DNA from: Bacillota bacterium
GTDB taxonomy: Bacteria; Bacillota; Clostridia; Christensenellales; Aristaeellaceae
Reading direction: 5' to 3'
Assembly (NCBI GenBank): GCA_023443705.1
Contig: JAEZTD010000327.1
Span: 1-16,264, forward strand
Length of the DNA stretch: 16,264 nucleotides
Under the pieces are notes generated by a model, which worked only from the letters and a program-made list of their open reading frames with translations, did no database searches and was not told where the DNA came from. A program made the translations under genes and the position numbers. Positions 14,167 to 16,264 of the stretch are shown here, piece by piece (the stretch's first letter is position 1; every line of letters begins with the position of its first letter).

Positions 14167-14877
14167 TTAACCCTCCCCACCGGGCATCATGTCCATGCCT
14201 TTATAGTCCATGTACCAGGTTCCGCGGTTGTGGATCCCGCCTGTTTCGAGGAGCGCGACGAGCGACCTCGCAGTCTCCGAGGCTTCCATGTTCCAGGTCT
14301 CCCGTCCCATCACGGTGCGCATGCGGCCCGGATGCACCGAATAAAATCGGACGTCCCGCACCGTCTCGTTCATTATGCCGGAGATCTTGGTTTCGGCGCA
14401 CTTGGACAGCGCGTAGGCCGGAATCCACGCGCCGCACTTTCCGATGTCGCATCCCTCCGACGTGATGGTAATGAACGACGAGTCTGCGCCCTTTTTCACG
14501 ACCGGATAGAAGTGCTTGATGGCCGCGACCGCCCCAATCAGGTTGACTTCGAAGGTTTTGCGAAGCACCTCGATGTCCATCTGGTGAAGCGGACTCTTTC
14601 GGTCCTCGTCCAAGAGTACGCCCGCGCAGTTGACGACGGCATCCGCACCGCCCAGCACACGCCGCGAAAACCCGGCCGCTTCCATGAGCCCGACCTCGCT
14701 TGTCACATCACAATGCGTGTGAAAGACGCGGTTTGACGCCTCCGCCTCCAGCCGTGCAATCGCTTCCGGTACCTCCGGCCGCCTGAGCCCAGCCACCACC
14801 CGGTGGCCCCTCCCCGCCAGTTCCAGAACCATCTCCAGCCCCAGTCCCTGTCCCGCCCCGATTATGATGACATCCAC
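14167..14877 (-). CDS. short-chain dehydrogenase/reductase (SDR)
   Basis: 236 residues, a classical SDR in length and motifs: nucleotide-binding GAGQGLG (7-13), NCAG (83-86) in place of NNAG, Asn112 (VNLIG), catalytic Ser140 (ITSEG), Tyr155 and Lys159 (YALSK), then the VHPGRMRT loop. It would oxidise or reduce a hydroxyl/keto group with NAD(P). CDVTS (56-60) is the adenine-side aspartate motif of the fold. The start is GTG 14877; AGGAGG sits about 10 nt upstream, slightly far, and no better in-frame start exists. It is the first gene of the minus-strand operon, divergent from the LacI gene, whose operator lies in the shared intergenic region. Confidence 0.93.
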   Translation of the reverse strand: MDVIIIGAGQGLGLEMVLELAGRGHRVVAGLRRPEVPEAIARLEAEASNRVFHTHCDVTSEVGLMEAAGFSRRVLGGADAVVNCAGVLLDEDRKSPLHQMDIEVLRKTFEVNLIGAVAAIKHFYPVVKKGADSSFITITSEGCDIGKCGAWIPAYALSKCAETKISGIMNETVRDVRFYSVHPGRMRTVMGRETWNMEASETARSLVALLETGGIHNRGTWYMDYKGMDMMPGGEG

Positions 14878-14969
14878 GCCGCGCGCCCCTCCTCAAAAAG
14901 CGATATTTTGTGTTTTTTCATTAAACAGCGTCATGTTTTTTCGCATTTCCCATATCGTTTGGCGCGGAT

Positions 14970-14979
14970 TTGTTAACAA
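14970..14979. promoter_or_regulatory. 10-bp perfect palindrome TTGTTAACAA in the divergent intergenic region
   Basis: TTGTTAACAA is self-complementary and lies between the SDR start (14877) and the LacI -35 box (14998). It may be a binding site for another regulator or overlap the undetected promoter of the SDR operon. On the minus strand the region offers only poor promoter matches (for example TTGTTA with GATATG, 17 nt apart). Confidence 0.3.
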
Positions 14980-14997
14980 TTTTATCAAAATACCCTA

Positions 14998-15026
14998 TTG
15001 ACACTGGCGCAGGCAGGCCCTATAAT
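14998..15026 (+). promoter_or_regulatory. consensus sigma-A promoter of the LacI-family gene
   Basis: TTGACA (14998-15003), 17-nt spacer, TATAAT (15021-15026): both boxes and the spacing match the consensus exactly. The start would be near 15033, about 80 nt before the ATG at 15112. The palindromic operator lies just downstream of it. Confidence 0.85.
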
Positions 15027-15041
15027 GAACGTAGATTTAAA

Positions 15042-15068
15042 AGTAATCGATTACAGGAATCGATTACT
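15042..15068. promoter_or_regulatory. double palindromic LacI-type operator
   Basis: AGTAATCGATT (15042-15052), spacer ACAGG, AATCGATTACT (15058-15068) is a perfect 11-bp inverted repeat. Each half also contains a near-complete 12-bp palindrome: GTAATCGATTAC (15043-15054, perfect) and GGAATCGATTAC (15056-15067, one base off). A central CG flanked by AAT/ATT is typical of LacI-family sites. The position, about 10-35 nt after the predicted transcription start, suits autorepression by blocking elongation. Control of the divergent SDR operon is likely but not proven. Confidence 0.75.
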
Positions 15069-15111
15069 AGCATACCATAAAATGCAGTTATTTGCAACAA
15101 GGAGTTTATAC

Positions 15112-16152
15112 ATGGCGACGATCTCAGATGTGGCAAAGCGCGCAGGGGTGTCGGTGGCCACGGTTTCGCGGGTCATCAACGGCGTTTCGAGCGTTCAGGC
15201 CGGAAGCATCGAAGCGGTCAATCGCGCCATCGCGGAACTTCAGTACAGGCCCAACAGCATCGGGCGCAACCTTCGCCGGGCCGAGACCAACCGCATCATC
15301 GTGCTGCAGCCCTCCATCGCAAACCCGTTCTTCTCCAAGGTGGTGCGCGGGATCGAGGCCGAGGCGCGCGAGTCCGGTTATCAGATCATGCTGTGCGACA
15401 CGGACAACGACGAGGCGCGCGAGCAGATGTACCTCGACATGCTGGAGTGCCGTGTAGCGGACGGCGCAATCTTCATCACCTCCTGCAAGGAGCCTTCCGC
15501 GTACCGATCCATTGCACAGCGCCACCCGGTGATCCACTGCTGCGAATTCTATGACGACGACGCGCTTTCCAGCGTGACAATGGACAATGTGGCCGCCGCA
15601 AAGGCCGCCATCGAATATCTGATCGGCATCGGTCACCGCCGAATTGGCTTCCTCTCCGCCTACAACAAATACCTGACCGTCGGCCAGCGCTACCGCGGAT
15701 ACCTGCAGGCGCTTGCTGACGCCGTCATTGCGGCAGACCCAACACTTAATCTGGAGGCGGGCCCGATCCACGACGACCAGATTTGGGATCATACGCTGAA
15801 GTGCGCCGCGGGTTTTGCGCGCATGAAGAACCCCCCCACGGCGATCTTTTGCTCCAGCGACATGGTGGCCATCGCCGCGATCCACGCGCTGAAAGCCGAA
15901 GGTTTACGCGTTCCGGAAGATATCTCCGTCATGGGATTCGACGATATCGAGATGGCGCGCCTGTTCGACCCGGGAATCACCACCGTGAACATTCCCAAAC
16001 ACGTTATCGGCCGCGAAGCGTTCCGGCTCCTGATCAAGCGCCTCGAACAGCCGAATGCACCCACCGAACGCATCCTTGCGGAGCACTCTGTTGTGGTTCG
16101 TTCCTCCACAGCATCCCTTGTCGAGCGGCATTCCCCCGCTGGGTTTGCATAA
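15112..16152 (+). CDS. LacI-family transcriptional regulator
   Basis: 346 residues. The helix-turn-helix is at the very N-terminus: ISDVAKRAGVSVATVSRVIN (4-23), followed by the hinge helix segment ending PNSIGRNLRR. The rest is a periplasmic-binding-like effector domain, with NPFFSKVVRGIEAEA, AIFCSSDMVAIAA and VMGFDDIEMARLFDPGITTV as family landmarks. ATG 15112 is used because AAGGAG is 7 nt upstream and the DNA-binding domain begins right there; the longer open frame from 14998 would overlap the promoter. It probably represses its own gene and the divergent metabolic operon through 15042-15068, with release by a sugar-like ligand. A VOC gene follows 22 nt downstream. Confidence 0.95.
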   Translation: MATISDVAKRAGVSVATVSRVINGVSSVQAGSIEAVNRAIAELQYRPNSIGRNLRRAETNRIIVLQPSIANPFFSKVVRGIEAEARESGYQIMLCDTDNDEAREQMYLDMLECRVADGAIFITSCKEPSAYRSIAQRHPVIHCCEFYDDDALSSVTMDNVAAAKAAIEYLIGIGHRRIGFLSAYNKYLTVGQRYRGYLQALADAVIAADPTLNLEAGPIHDDQIWDHTLKCAAGFARMKNPPTAIFCSSDMVAIAAIHALKAEGLRVPEDISVMGFDDIEMARLFDPGITTVNIPKHVIGREAFRLLIKRLEQPNAPTERILAEHSVVVRSSTASLVERHSPAGFA

Positions 16153-16174
16153 TTCATGATGAGGTGGTATGCGT

Positions 16175-16264
16175 ATGGGCTTCATCGACCCCCGGAAGGT
16201 ATGCCAGATCGCGCTGGTGGTAAATGACATCGAGCAGGCCGCCCGGAACTATGCGGAACTGTTC
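16175..16264 (+). CDS. VOC-family protein, 3' end beyond the window
   Basis: Only the first 30 residues are present: MGFIDPRKVCQIALVVNDIE then QAARNYAELF. The QIALVVNDIEQAARNYAELF strand-helix is the first half-module of a VOC protein and matches the opening of the 12358-12831 product (KVGIVTHNAEETYAAFQSLF) in pattern; the first ligand position is Gln rather than His. GAGGT (16161-16165) favours ATG 16175 (9 nt), while ATG 16169 is in frame two codons earlier and too close. It is co-directional with the LacI gene and probably co-transcribed with it. Confidence 0.75.
   Translation, partial: MGFIDPRKVCQIALVVNDIEQAARNYAELF

Noticed and set aside
15124..15885. Minus-strand open frame of 253 codons
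   Set aside because: It is the complement of the LacI-family gene, which has clear motifs, promoter and ribosome site.

Overview
The window reads as chromosomal DNA from a moderately GC-rich Firmicute, most likely a clostridial relative. The reasons are strong AGGAGG-type ribosome sites 6-9 nt before most starts, near-consensus sigma-A promoters, a LacI/AraC regulator style typical of that group, and large multi-domain c-di-GMP proteins. No rRNA, tRNA, CRISPR array or transposase gene was seen. The taxonomic guess is an inference from style only.

Layout. (1) Positions 2-829 (+) hold the 3' part of an AraC-type regulator with a GyrI-like effector domain. (2) Positions 830-1236 are a gap between convergent genes. 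It holds a strong nested hairpin with a competing third arm (928-983) and a MITE-like element with imperfect terminal inverted repeats (1037-1228). (3) Positions 1237-10777 (-) form a compact four-gene signalling operon. In transcription order it encodes an orphan solute-binding lipoprotein, a BvgS-like hybrid histidine kinase (SBP_bac_3, TM, HisKA, HATPase, REC, REC, HPt), a REC-PAS-PAS-degenerate GGDEF-EAL protein and a Cache-HAMP-PAS-GGDEF-HD-GYP protein. A good promoter lies at 10923-10951. (4) Positions 10952-11491 are largely non-coding and contain hairpins, including a convincing minus-strand terminator. (5) Positions 11492-14877 (-) form a metabolic operon encoding an SDR oxidoreductase, a sugar phosphate isomerase/epimerase-like TIM barrel, two VOC-family proteins and a decayed Gfo/Idh/MocA dehydrogenase. 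(6) Positions 15112-16152 (+) encode a divergent LacI-family regulator with a perfect-consensus promoter and a double palindromic operator. It is followed by the first codons of another VOC-family gene running off the window.

How the genes may work together. In the signalling operon, an extracellular solute would be sensed by the lipoprotein and/or the kinase's own periplasmic domain. Phosphate would pass along His, Asp, His (HPt) to the receiver of the EAL phosphodiesterase, changing c-di-GMP breakdown. The fourth protein adds a membrane-sensed cyclase plus an HD-GYP hydrolase. This gives input, relay, synthesis and two kinds of degradation in one transcription unit. The metabolic operon looks like a LacI-controlled catabolic set for a sugar, cyclitol or glycoside derivative. 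The loss of its dehydrogenase suggests that the pathway is eroding or that the step is covered elsewhere. The substrate cannot be read from this sequence.
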